DNA from: Chitinophaga pinensis
GTDB taxonomy: Bacteria; Bacteroidota; Bacteroidia; Flavobacteriales_D; Crocinitomicaceae
Assembly (NCBI GenBank): GCA_945883825.1
Contig: CAMCYF010000002.1
Location: 55,036-119,035, forward strand
Length of the DNA stretch: 64,000 nucleotides
Direction of reading: 5' to 3'
The first letter of the stretch is position 1, and every line of letters begins with the position of its first letter. Positions 16,341-24,000 of this stretch are shown here, piece after piece. Under the pieces are notes generated by a model. That model ran no database searches. It saw only the letters and a list, made by a program, of their open reading frames with translations, and was not told the origin of the DNA. Position numbers and translations under genes: made by a program.

Positions 16341-17477
16341 TTACTTTTTTAATGTGAGGTATTCTGCTGCAGTTTTTGTAATAAACTCCAATTGTTCTAA
16401 ATCCATTTCTGTATGAATTGGCAAAGATAGTACACGATGGGTTAACCAATCTGTAATTGGTAAATCTGTTGATGCGCTCCCAAATTCCTCAAACATTTTT
16501 TGTCTGTGAGCAGGAACAGGGTAATAAATCATTGATGGAATATCTTTACTTGCTAAAAATTCATTCAATCCATCGCGATTATACCCGTCTAAAGACAATG
16601 TGTATTGATGAAAAACATGTTTTGAATCATCCGCTCGAAATGGGATTTTTACACCCTCTATCGCTCCAAAAAAAGCATCATAAAAATCTGCTACTTCTCT
16701 TCTTGCGTCAATATAATTATCTAATTGTCTCAATTTTATTCGTAAAACTGCAGCTTGGATATTATCTAATCTTGAGTTACAGCCAACTACATCATGGTAA
16801 TAGCGTTTACTTTGTCCATGATTTGCAATCATTCGTAATTTTTCCGCAAGAAGATCATCATTTGTACAAATTGCTCCACCATCTCCATAACAACCTAAGT
16901 TTTTTGATGGAAAAAATGATGTGCAACCGATATCGCCAATTGTTCCTGTTTTAACAAGTGATCCATCCAATAAATGGTAATCAGAACCAATTGCTTGAGC
17001 ATTGTCTTCAATCACAAAAAGCTTGTGTTTTTTTGCAATCGCCATAACTGCGTTCATATCAGCAGCTTGTCCATACAAATGAACTGGGACAATTGCCTTC
17101 GTTTTTGAAGTAATTGCAGCTTCTAATTTGCTAGCATCCATGCAGAATGTTTCTTGATTTACTTCAACAAAAACAGGCTTTAAGCCCAAAAGTGCAATTA
17201 CTTCTGTGGTTGCGATATACGTAAATGATGGTGTAATAACCTCATCTCCTGGCTTGAGACCAAGTGCCATCATTGATATTTGAAGAGCATCTGTTCCATT
17301 TGCGCATGGAATCACATGTTTCACTCCTAAATACAATTCTAATTCTTTTTGAAATCCTGCAACTTCAGCACCATTAATAAATTGAGTACTTTGTAAAACA
17401 TCCATGATTGCTGAATCAATTGCTGGCTTTATTTTCTCATATTGAGAAACCAGATCAACCATCTGTATTTTTTTCAT
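16341..17477 (-). CDS. DegT/DnrJ/EryC1/StrS family sugar aminotransferase, WbpE-like
   Basis: A 378-residue PLP-dependent enzyme of the nucleotide-sugar aminotransferase family. The PLP-binding lysine is about Lys192 in SFFPSKNLGCYGDGGA. The cofactor-contacting ANGTDALQISMMALGL and VIEDNAQAIGSDY (Asp in place) are present. WbpE/WlbC members aminate C3 of a UDP-3-keto-uronate using glutamate. WbpB- and WbpD-like genes in the same operon support that role; QdtB- or PglE-like roles are possible alternatives. It is the first gene of the minus-strand sugar cluster, and the 147-bp divergent gap upstream should contain its promoter. Confidence 0.85.
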   Translation of the reverse strand: MKKIQMVDLVSQYEKIKPAIDSAIMDVLQSTQFINGAEVAGFQKELELYLGVKHVIPCANGTDALQISMMALGLKPGDEVITPSFTYIATTEVIALLGLKPVFVEVNQETFCMDASKLEAAITSKTKAIVPVHLYGQAADMNAVMAIAKKHKLFVIEDNAQAIGSDYHLLDGSLVKTGTIGDIGCTSFFPSKNLGCYGDGGAICTNDDLLAEKLRMIANHGQSKRYYHDVVGCNSRLDNIQAAVLRIKLRQLDNYIDARREVADFYDAFFGAIEGVKIPFRADDSKHVFHQYTLSLDGYNRDGLNEFLASKDIPSMIYYPVPAHRQKMFEEFGSASTDLPITDWLTHRVLSLPIHTEMDLEQLEFITKTAAEYLTLKK

Positions 17478-17612
17478 TCTATTGATTTATTGACAACAAA
17501 GTTACTAATTTTCGTTGGTTAGTCAATTTTACTTAGATGCACCAACAAAGATATATTTATCATTTTTTAGTATTCAAATTAGAGATTAGAACGTTTGTAA
17601 AAAAAATGAGTT

Positions 17613-17620
17613 TAACTTTG
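17613..17620 (+). promoter_or_regulatory. Putative Bacteroidota promoter for the 17625 gene
   Basis: TAACTTTG matches the -7 consensus TAnnTTTG and ends 4 nt before the ATG at 17625. A TTTG at 17594-17597 could serve as the -33 box, but the 15-nt spacing is a few bases short of the usual 17-21. If used, the transcript is nearly leaderless. Confidence 0.4.
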
Positions 17621-17624
17621 AAAA

Positions 17625-18380
17625 ATGAAATACTATTTCCCCTTATTGTTCTTGCTTTTATTTCACTATTCCTTTGCACAGCGAAATGTTAAAGATTCTT
17701 CAATAGCGACACCTTTAATCGGTGTTCATTATGGGGGAAATTGGACAGAGGGAGATTTAGCAGAACGTTATGGTTTTGCAAGTCATCTAGGGATAAGTGC
17801 AAACTATAAAACGGCAAAAAATTGGTGTTTTGGCTTAGAGAGCAATTTTCTCTTTGGAGATAAAATTAGACTTAGTGGATTATTTGATCATTTAATTGAT
17901 GCAGCTGGAAATATTACAGATATAAATGGAGATATCGGAAGAATTCTAGCATACGAGAGAGGATTTAATGTAAATGCTTCATTTGGTAAAATTTTTCCTG
18001 TTTTAAGTCCAAATAGAAACTCTGGAATTTTAATACACGCTGGAATTGGATATACGCTTCATAAACTAAGAATTGAAACAACAGATCAAGTTATTCCACA
18101 ATTAGAATTAGATTATCGAAAAGGATATGATCGCTTAACATCAGGAATAAATTTCCATCAATTTATTGGTTATTCATTTTTAAGAAACTCAGGAGCACTT
18201 AATTTTTATGCCGGTTTTTATATTCAGGAGGGTCTCACAAAAAATCGAAGAACCATTTTCTTTGATACACCAACAATTCCTGTATCAACAAAACAAATGA
18301 TTGATATTCAGTATGGCTTCCGAATTGGATGGTATATTCCTTTTTATAAAAGAAAGCCTAAAGAATTTTATTATAACTAA
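17625..18380 (+). CDS. Outer-membrane beta-barrel protein of unknown function
   Basis: A 251-residue protein with a signal peptide (MKYYFPLLFLLLFHYSFAQ), then GVHYGGNWTEGDLAERYGF and a series of amphipathic strands (CFGLESNFLFGDKI, GFYIQEGLTKN, IQYGFRIGWYIPFY). The pattern is of an outer-membrane beta-barrel and the closing aromatic-rich strand is followed by a short basic tail. Its stop overlaps the waaA start by one base (TAATG), so the two are co-transcribed, which hints at an envelope or lipopolysaccharide-related role. I do not recognise a named family. Confidence 0.6.
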   Translation: MKYYFPLLFLLLFHYSFAQRNVKDSSIATPLIGVHYGGNWTEGDLAERYGFASHLGISANYKTAKNWCFGLESNFLFGDKIRLSGLFDHLIDAAGNITDINGDIGRILAYERGFNVNASFGKIFPVLSPNRNSGILIHAGIGYTLHKLRIETTDQVIPQLELDYRKGYDRLTSGINFHQFIGYSFLRNSGALNFYAGFYIQEGLTKNRRTIFFDTPTIPVSTKQMIDIQYGFRIGWYIPFYKRKPKEFYYN

Positions 18381-19624
18381 TGAAAATACTTTACAATTTT
18401 GGAATTTGCCTATTTTCAATTTTAATGAGAATATTTTTCCCTTTTCATGCGAAGGCTAGAATGGGTGTTTTGGGTCGAAAAAATTGGAAATCTAAAGTAG
18501 AAGGAATTCCAAAAAACAAAAAAGTAGTTTGGTTTCATTGTGCATCGTTAGGTGAATTTGATCAGGGATTACCCCTTATGAATTCCTTAAAATTAAAAAA
18601 TCCTGATCTCTTTCTTGTGGTGACTTTTTTTTCTCCTTCTGGAATGCTTCATTATCATAAAAGATTGCATGTTGTAAATTTAGCAATGTATCTTCCTTAT
18701 GATACTCCAAGAAATGCTAATTTTTTTATTGAAAAAGTAAATCCATCACTTGTATTTTTTGTGAAATATGAATTTTGGCAAAACTACATTAGGGAATTAA
18801 GCAAGAAGAATATAAAACTTGTTTCGCTTTCTACACTTTTAAGACCAAATCAGTATTTTTTCAAATGGTATGGTGGATTTTTTAGAGAAGGATTAAAGAA
18901 AATAAGCTACTATTTTACTCAGAATGAAGAAACTAAAAATCTTTTAAATTCTATTGGTATTCATGAAGTAGCAGTTGTAGGAGACACGCGATACGATCGT
19001 GTAAGTGAAAACAAGGAACTTTTTTTAGAAACTCTCAAAGCTGGAAACTCTGATCCTACTGCAATTTTCAAGTCATTTTTAGCACAAGAAAAAGCACTAA
19101 TTTTTGGGAGTAGCTGGGAAAAAGAACTTGCTATTTTAATTGACTTACTAAAGGATGATTGGAAAGGAAAAATAATAATTGCACCGCATGATGTTTCAGA
19201 AAGTAATGTTAGAAAAATTCAGTTCCTACTCAAAGAAAAGGCAATAAAATACACTGATTTTAAAAACTACAAGGAAGAACAAGTCTTAATCCTAGATACT
19301 ATTGGTCAACTTTCTACAGCTTTTTATTATGGGAATATTACTTGTATTGGAGGTGGGTTTTCAGGAAGCCTTCACAATATTTTAGAGCCTGCTGCTTTTG
19401 GATTACCCGTTCTTTTTGGTCCAAAACATTCAAAATTTCCTGAAGCTGATCAATTTACAGAAGAGGGTATCGGTTTTGAATTCCATGATTTTGCCAGTTT
19501 TAAAATTCAATTGAGCTATTGCCTTGAAAATAAAGCAATGATTAATAAAAAGACACTTGCATTTATGGAAGAAAGAAAAGGAGTTTGTGAAAAGATTTTA
19601 AGTAACCCGATTACCCAAATTTAA
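18380..19624 (+). CDS. waaA: 3-deoxy-D-manno-octulosonic acid (Kdo) transferase
   Basis: WaaA/KdtA adds Kdo from CMP-Kdo to lipid IVA at the cytoplasmic face of the inner membrane, an early step of lipopolysaccharide core assembly. The 414-residue protein has an N-terminal membrane anchor (LYNFGICLFSILMRIFFPF), the WFHCASLGEFDQG acceptor-side motif with the conserved Glu, and the C-terminal GT-B donor site CIGGGFSGSLHNILEPAAFG followed by GPKHSKFPEA. Length is normal. It is translationally linked to the upstream beta-barrel gene and its 3' end overlaps the convergent purF-like gene by 4 bp. Confidence 0.92.
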   Translation: MKILYNFGICLFSILMRIFFPFHAKARMGVLGRKNWKSKVEGIPKNKKVVWFHCASLGEFDQGLPLMNSLKLKNPDLFLVVTFFSPSGMLHYHKRLHVVNLAMYLPYDTPRNANFFIEKVNPSLVFFVKYEFWQNYIRELSKKNIKLVSLSTLLRPNQYFFKWYGGFFREGLKKISYYFTQNEETKNLLNSIGIHEVAVVGDTRYDRVSENKELFLETLKAGNSDPTAIFKSFLAQEKALIFGSSWEKELAILIDLLKDDWKGKIIIAPHDVSESNVRKIQFLLKEKAIKYTDFKNYKEEQVLILDTIGQLSTAFYYGNITCIGGGFSGSLHNILEPAAFGLPVLFGPKHSKFPEADQFTEEGIGFEFHDFASFKIQLSYCLENKAMINKKTLAFMEERKGVCEKILSNPITQI

Positions 19625-21522
19625 TAAGCGCGTTCGTTTCTTTTTTCCATCCAATTAATAAAAGCCTTGTTTACGACTTTATTCCCACCGGGAGTTGGAT
19701 AATCTCCTGTAAAATACCAATCACCTAAATTATCAGGACAAGCGATATGAAGATTTTCTACAGATTGGTATATAATCTCTACTTTAGATTTCATTGAAAT
19801 TGGAGTCAATAACTGCGCAATTTTTACAGAAATTTCTTCATCTGTGAAAGGTGCATAAATTTCCTTAACGTAGTTCCGCACTTGTTCTTTTGGAAGATTA
19901 ACCTGCGATAAACATTTATTATATACGTCTTGAATAATATTTTCTCTTTTTGTATCAACTAATAATTGAATTGCAGCTTCAAAAGCTATGAAATCCCCCA
20001 TTTTTGCCATGTCTATACCATAACAATCTGGATAACGAATTTGAGGAGCTGAAGAAACGACTACAATTTTTTTAGGCTCCAAACGATCTAAAATTCTTAA
20101 AATACTTTGTTTTAAGGTTGTTCCTCGAACAATACTATCATCAATAATAATTAAATTATCTTTTAAAGGGCGAACGCTTCCATAAGTAATGTCGTAAACA
20201 TGAGCCACTAAATCATCGCGTGAATCATCTTGTGTGATAAAAGTTCTCAATTTCGCATCTTTAATTGCTATTTTCTCAATGCGAGCTCTTTGTTTAATGA
20301 TTTTGGAAACATCTTCGGATGAAGGTTTATCTCCCAATGCTATTATTTGTTTTATTTTTTCTTCATTTAAAAATTCTTCTAGTCCCTTAATTAAGCCATA
20401 AAAGGAAACCTCAGCAGTATTTGGAATAAAAGAAAAAACAGAATTATCAAAATCGTAATCAATTACTTTTAATACCTTATCTACAATTAGGCGGCCCAAT
20501 GCTTTTCGTTCGTTGTAAATCGACGAATCTGAACCACGAGAAAAATAAATCCGCTCAAAAGAACATTTTTTCGGGGGAAGCGGCTTATTAATTAATTCTT
20601 CTGTAACAGTTCCATTCTTTTTAATAATTAGAGCAAAACCTGGCTTTAACTCTTTAATATTTTCTACTTTAAGATTAAATGCTGTTTGAATAACTGGTCG
20701 TTCTGATGCTACAATACAAATCTCGTCATCTTCGTACCAATAAGCTGGACGAATTCCCGAAGGATCGCGCAAAACAAACGCATCACCATGCCCTAAAAGT
20801 CCGGCCATCGCATAGCCACCATCCCAATCTTCTGATGCTTTTTGGAGAATTTTTACCAAATTTAGATTTTCTGAAATACGATTGTAAACTTCTAAATTAT
20901 CGAAGCCTAATTTCTTGTATTGCTGAAATAATTCATCGTTTTCTGCATCTAAAAAATGTCCAATTTTTTCAAGTACCGTGACGGTATCCGATTTTTCTTT
21001 TGGGTGTTGACCTACATTTACTAAAACATCGAAAAGCTCATCTACATTGGTTAAATTAAAATTTCCTGCAATTACTAAATTTCGTGTAATCCAATTATTT
21101 TGACGTAAGAATGGATGACAACTTTCAATGGAATTTCTTCCAAAAGTTCCATAACGTAAATGACCTAAAAACAATTCTCCAGTAAAGCCCACATGTTTTT
21201 TTAGGTAATCAATATTTTTTAGGTTTTCTGGATTTTCATTTTGAATTTGCTGAAAACGTCCATTTATCTGATCAAAAATATCTTGAATAGGACTTTTTGC
21301 AATAGACCGAGTGCGAGAAATGTAACGCTGACCAGGTTCCATATCAAATTTGATATTTGCAATCCCTGCTCCATCTTGTCCACGATTGTGTTGCTTCTCC
21401 ATTAAAAGATGCATCTTATTCACCCCATAAAATGCTGTTCCGTATTTGTCTAAATAAAATTGCAAGGGTTTTTTTAGCCTTAATAAGGCAATTCCACATT
21501 CATGTTTAATAGCATCACTCAT
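19621..21522 (-). CDS. Amidophosphoribosyltransferase-like glutamine amidotransferase (long PurF family)
   Basis: A 633-residue protein with an N-terminal class II glutamine amidotransferase domain (nucleophile Cys9 in IKHECGIALL; later MEKQHNRGQDGAGIAN and GHLRYGTFG). A C-terminal phosphoribosyltransferase domain carries the PRPP loop IIIDDSIVRGTTLKQSI. PurF makes phosphoribosylamine from PRPP and glutamine, the first step of purine synthesis. Classical PurF is about 470-510 residues; this long form with a roughly 100-residue expansion is found in Bacteroidota, often beside a shorter PurF. Residues 1-8 before the Cys may be a removed propeptide. Whether it is the main PurF or a paralogue cannot be decided here. 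Confidence 0.82.
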   Translation of the reverse strand: MSDAIKHECGIALLRLKKPLQFYLDKYGTAFYGVNKMHLLMEKQHNRGQDGAGIANIKFDMEPGQRYISRTRSIAKSPIQDIFDQINGRFQQIQNENPENLKNIDYLKKHVGFTGELFLGHLRYGTFGRNSIESCHPFLRQNNWITRNLVIAGNFNLTNVDELFDVLVNVGQHPKEKSDTVTVLEKIGHFLDAENDELFQQYKKLGFDNLEVYNRISENLNLVKILQKASEDWDGGYAMAGLLGHGDAFVLRDPSGIRPAYWYEDDEICIVASERPVIQTAFNLKVENIKELKPGFALIIKKNGTVTEELINKPLPPKKCSFERIYFSRGSDSSIYNERKALGRLIVDKVLKVIDYDFDNSVFSFIPNTAEVSFYGLIKGLEEFLNEEKIKQIIALGDKPSSEDVSKIIKQRARIEKIAIKDAKLRTFITQDDSRDDLVAHVYDITYGSVRPLKDNLIIIDDSIVRGTTLKQSILRILDRLEPKKIVVVSSAPQIRYPDCYGIDMAKMGDFIAFEAAIQLLVDTKRENIIQDVYNKCLSQVNLPKEQVRNYVKEIYAPFTDEEISVKIAQLLTPISMKSKVEIIYQSVENLHIACPDNLGDWYFTGDYPTPGGNKVVNKAFINWMEKRNERAY

Positions 21523-21591
21523 ATTTAACAGAAGGATTTGACGCGAAGTTACTCATTTGTTTTGAGTTCAGCCCCAAAAGTTTTTAGCAAA

Positions 21592-22353
21592 TTATTTATC
21601 AAGGTCTTTTTTATAATCGTAGAAGATTTTTACCCTTTGTTCTTCGCCTGAATCTTTATCTAATGCTTGTTCTTGCTCATTTGCGATACGCTGTTGCTCC
21701 AAATAAATCCCCTCTAAATCTGGAGGTTCAATTCCAAGTTCTTTTTCAATTTCATAGTCGTATTTTGGACGTTGAGGACCTTCTTTTCGGTAATAAAAAG
21801 CCAAAATTATTCCAACAACAAAACCCATTAAATGACCTTCCCAAGAAATACGGGTGTTAGTAGGAAAAATCCCCCAAATTAAACTCCCATAAATAAATAC
21901 GATAAATAAAGATAAAGCTTGAAGTGGAAGGTATTTTCTTAAGACACCTGAAGTAAATAAAAAAGTAGCTAAACTGTATATTACTCCACTCATTCCAATG
22001 TGATAAGCGCCATTATTTTTAGCGAAAATCCAAAGAAATACTCCTGTATAAATCCAACTAAAGAAAAAGACTTTAAGCGCTATTTTTTTATACGAGTAAA
22101 ACAATAGCGTTATCAAAAGAAAAGTTGGAATAGAATTATTTAAAAGATGTTTATAGTCATCATGAGCATGTATCCATGGCATAAAAATCACACCTTTTAA
22201 ACCCTCAATACTTCTTGGAAGAACACCATATTTATGAAAATCTGTGATAAATAAAAAGTCTGCCCAATATACCATCAACATGAATACAACAACCAACAAA
22301 GCTGGTGGATATGCATTGCGCAAATGATTATCAAATTGAGGATGTTTATTCAT
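21592..22353 (-). CDS. Rhomboid family intramembrane serine protease
   Basis: A 253-residue membrane protein with six hydrophobic segments. The catalytic Ser lies in HIGMSGVIYSLATFLF (GxSG type) and the catalytic His in SWEGHLMGFVVGI, both in the expected transmembrane helices, so the dyad is intact. Rhomboids cleave single-pass membrane proteins within the bilayer. A charged cytoplasmic tail of about 60 residues (ELGIEPPDLEGI onward) follows. I chose the ATG at 22353 (MNKHPQFDNHL) rather than a TTG at 22374. Substrates are unknown; it stands alone between the purF-like gene and the divergent DUF2480 gene. Confidence 0.85.
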   Translation of the reverse strand: MNKHPQFDNHLRNAYPPALLVVVFMLMVYWADFLFITDFHKYGVLPRSIEGLKGVIFMPWIHAHDDYKHLLNNSIPTFLLITLLFYSYKKIALKVFFFSWIYTGVFLWIFAKNNGAYHIGMSGVIYSLATFLFTSGVLRKYLPLQALSLFIVFIYGSLIWGIFPTNTRISWEGHLMGFVVGIILAFYYRKEGPQRPKYDYEIEKELGIEPPDLEGIYLEQQRIANEQEQALDKDSGEEQRVKIFYDYKKDLDK

Positions 22354-22452
22354 AATTTTAAGTCTTAGTGTCAAAGAATGTGCCTTCCTAAAAAGACTGA
22401 CATAGTGACTGAGTTTTTTAATTTAGAATCAAAGTTAGACCATTAAAAAACT

Positions 22453-22460
22453 TAAATTTG
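22453..22460 (+). promoter_or_regulatory. Putative -7 promoter element for the DUF2480 gene
   Basis: TAAATTTG fits TAnnTTTG and ends 4 nt before the ATG at 22465. No convincing TTG or TTTG is seen at the -33 position, so this is a motif match only. Confidence 0.35.
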
Positions 22461-22464
22461 CAAC

Positions 22465-22980
22465 ATGGATGAAATTAAGAATAAAATCAAAGACAGTGGC
22501 TTGATTCAATTAGACCTTGCGGATTTTAAGCCAAGAAGTATTTTACTTGGCCTCGATTTAGGGGATCATTTATGGCAAGGACTTGTGCTCAAGGAAAAAG
22601 ATTTTCGTTTTTGGATTAAAAATGCAGATTGGGAAAGCTATCAAGGAAAGTCAGTTTATATTTATTGTTCTGCAGATGCGATTATTCCAACTTGGGCTTT
22701 TATGCTTGTGTCAGCTGCGCTACATCCGCATGCTGCATGTATATGTGTAGGTTCTAAAATTGATCTAGAAAAACAACTTATAGCAGAAAATATTAGGAAA
22801 ATTGATATAGCTAAATTTAAAAATGCAAAAGTTATTGTGAAAGGTTGTAGCGATATTTCAAATCCTGAATTTGCACTCGTTACTTTGTTAAATCATTTAC
22901 AACCGTATGTTGATTCACTGATGTATGGTGAGCCTTGCTCTACAGTTCCAGTTTACAAGAAAGCGAAAAATAAAGACTAA
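22465..22980 (+). CDS. DUF2480 family protein
   Basis: A 171-residue soluble protein matching the Bacteroidota-specific DUF2480 family as I remember it: an N-terminal LIQLDLADF, then DHLWQGLVLKEKDFRFWI, the central CSADAIIPTWAFMLV and the C-terminal MYGEPCSTVPVYK. Two Cys residues near the centre and the C-terminus are conserved in relatives, but no activity is known. It is followed 16 bp later by menA on the same strand, which may mean co-transcription; a role in quinone metabolism is not established. Confidence 0.8.
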   Translation: MDEIKNKIKDSGLIQLDLADFKPRSILLGLDLGDHLWQGLVLKEKDFRFWIKNADWESYQGKSVYIYCSADAIIPTWAFMLVSAALHPHAACICVGSKIDLEKQLIAENIRKIDIAKFKNAKVIVKGCSDISNPEFALVTLLNHLQPYVDSLMYGEPCSTVPVYKKAKNKD

Positions 22981-22996
22981 AATTAATATTTAAAAA

Positions 22997-23920
22997 ATGT
23001 CAAAAATCAAATTCTGGATTGATGCAATGAGATTAAGAACTCTGCCTTTATCTGTTTCTGGAATTATTATTGGTTCTGGAATGGCTGCCTTACTTGGTAA
23101 ATGGGATGCTCTTATTTTTTTATTTGCCATTTTAACAACTATCAGTTTTCAAATACTATCAAATTTTTCCAATGACCTCGGAGACAGTCAAAAAGGAAGT
23201 GATAACAACAATCGGATTGGGCCAAAAAGAACAATTCAAGCAGGACTTATTTCCGAAAAAGAAATGAAGATAGGAATTATAATATGTTCCATACTGGCAC
23301 TACTTTTTGCCGGAAGCTTGATTTATATAAGTGCTAAAAATCTAAGTGAGTACCTCATCTATTTTTATGCTGGCTTGGCTTTATCTTGTATTCTTGCAGC
23401 AATAACTTACACGATTGGGAAAAAAGCATATGGCTATCATGGATTTGGAGATTTAATGGTTTTTCTATTTTTTGGTTTGGTGAGTACTTTGGGAGTTTTT
23501 TCACTTTATGGAGAGGGATTTCAGTGGTTGGTATTATTACCTGCAATAACAGTTGGACTTTGGAGCACAGCTGTTCTGAATTTAAATAATTTAAGAGACC
23601 ACGAAAATGACAAGCAATCAAAGAAAAATACACTTGTTGTATCTATGGGCTTTGAAAAAGCAAAATACTATCATGGGTTTTTAATTATCCTAGGGCTGAG
23701 TTTTTGGTTTGTTTCAGTCTTAGTAATTAGCGCATTAACCTATAACATTTTATTGTTTGTAGCTTTAATCCCTTCAATATCACTAATTTTTCACTTAAAA
23801 CGAGTATTCCAAACCTCCGAACCAAAGGATTTAGATCCTGAATTAAAAAAAGTAGCGCTTATCACATTTTTTTCTTCATTGATTTTTGCGCTTGTGATAA
23901 ATTTGATAAAACCCAATTAA
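22997..23920 (+). CDS. menA: 1,4-dihydroxy-2-naphthoate polyprenyltransferase
   Basis: MenA attaches a polyprenyl chain to 1,4-dihydroxy-2-naphthoate to form demethylmenaquinone in the inner membrane. The 307-residue protein has about eight to nine membrane segments. The first prenyl-diphosphate/Mg-binding motif is NDLGDSQKGSDNNNRIGPKR (residues about 57-76) and the second is LNNLRDHENDKQSKK. Both are in UbiA-superfamily form and the spacing suits MenA. Menaquinone is the usual respiratory quinone of Bacteroidota. Other men genes are not in the window. Confidence 0.88.
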   Translation: MSKIKFWIDAMRLRTLPLSVSGIIIGSGMAALLGKWDALIFLFAILTTISFQILSNFSNDLGDSQKGSDNNNRIGPKRTIQAGLISEKEMKIGIIICSILALLFAGSLIYISAKNLSEYLIYFYAGLALSCILAAITYTIGKKAYGYHGFGDLMVFLFFGLVSTLGVFSLYGEGFQWLVLLPAITVGLWSTAVLNLNNLRDHENDKQSKKNTLVVSMGFEKAKYYHGFLIILGLSFWFVSVLVISALTYNILLFVALIPSISLIFHLKRVFQTSEPKDLDPELKKVALITFFSSLIFALVINLIKPN

Positions 23921-23968
23921 AAAAATAGAATTACTTTTCTAAATAGTTTTATTTCCTAATGAAATTAA

Positions 23969-23976
23969 TAACTTTG
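23969..23976 (+). promoter_or_regulatory. Putative -7 promoter element for sucA
   Basis: TAACTTTG matches the TAnnTTTG consensus, 24 nt before the sucA ATG, a comfortable leader length. The -33 region is T-rich (GTTTTATTT) without an exact TTTG. Confidence 0.45.
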
Positions 23977-24000
23977 CTTTCCTAAAGAACATCAATCAAC

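Noticed and set aside
16457..16954. 165-codon frame on the plus strand
   Set aside because: Lies wholly inside the strongly supported DegT aminotransferase gene on the minus strand; it is Leu/His-rich and resembles no protein family.
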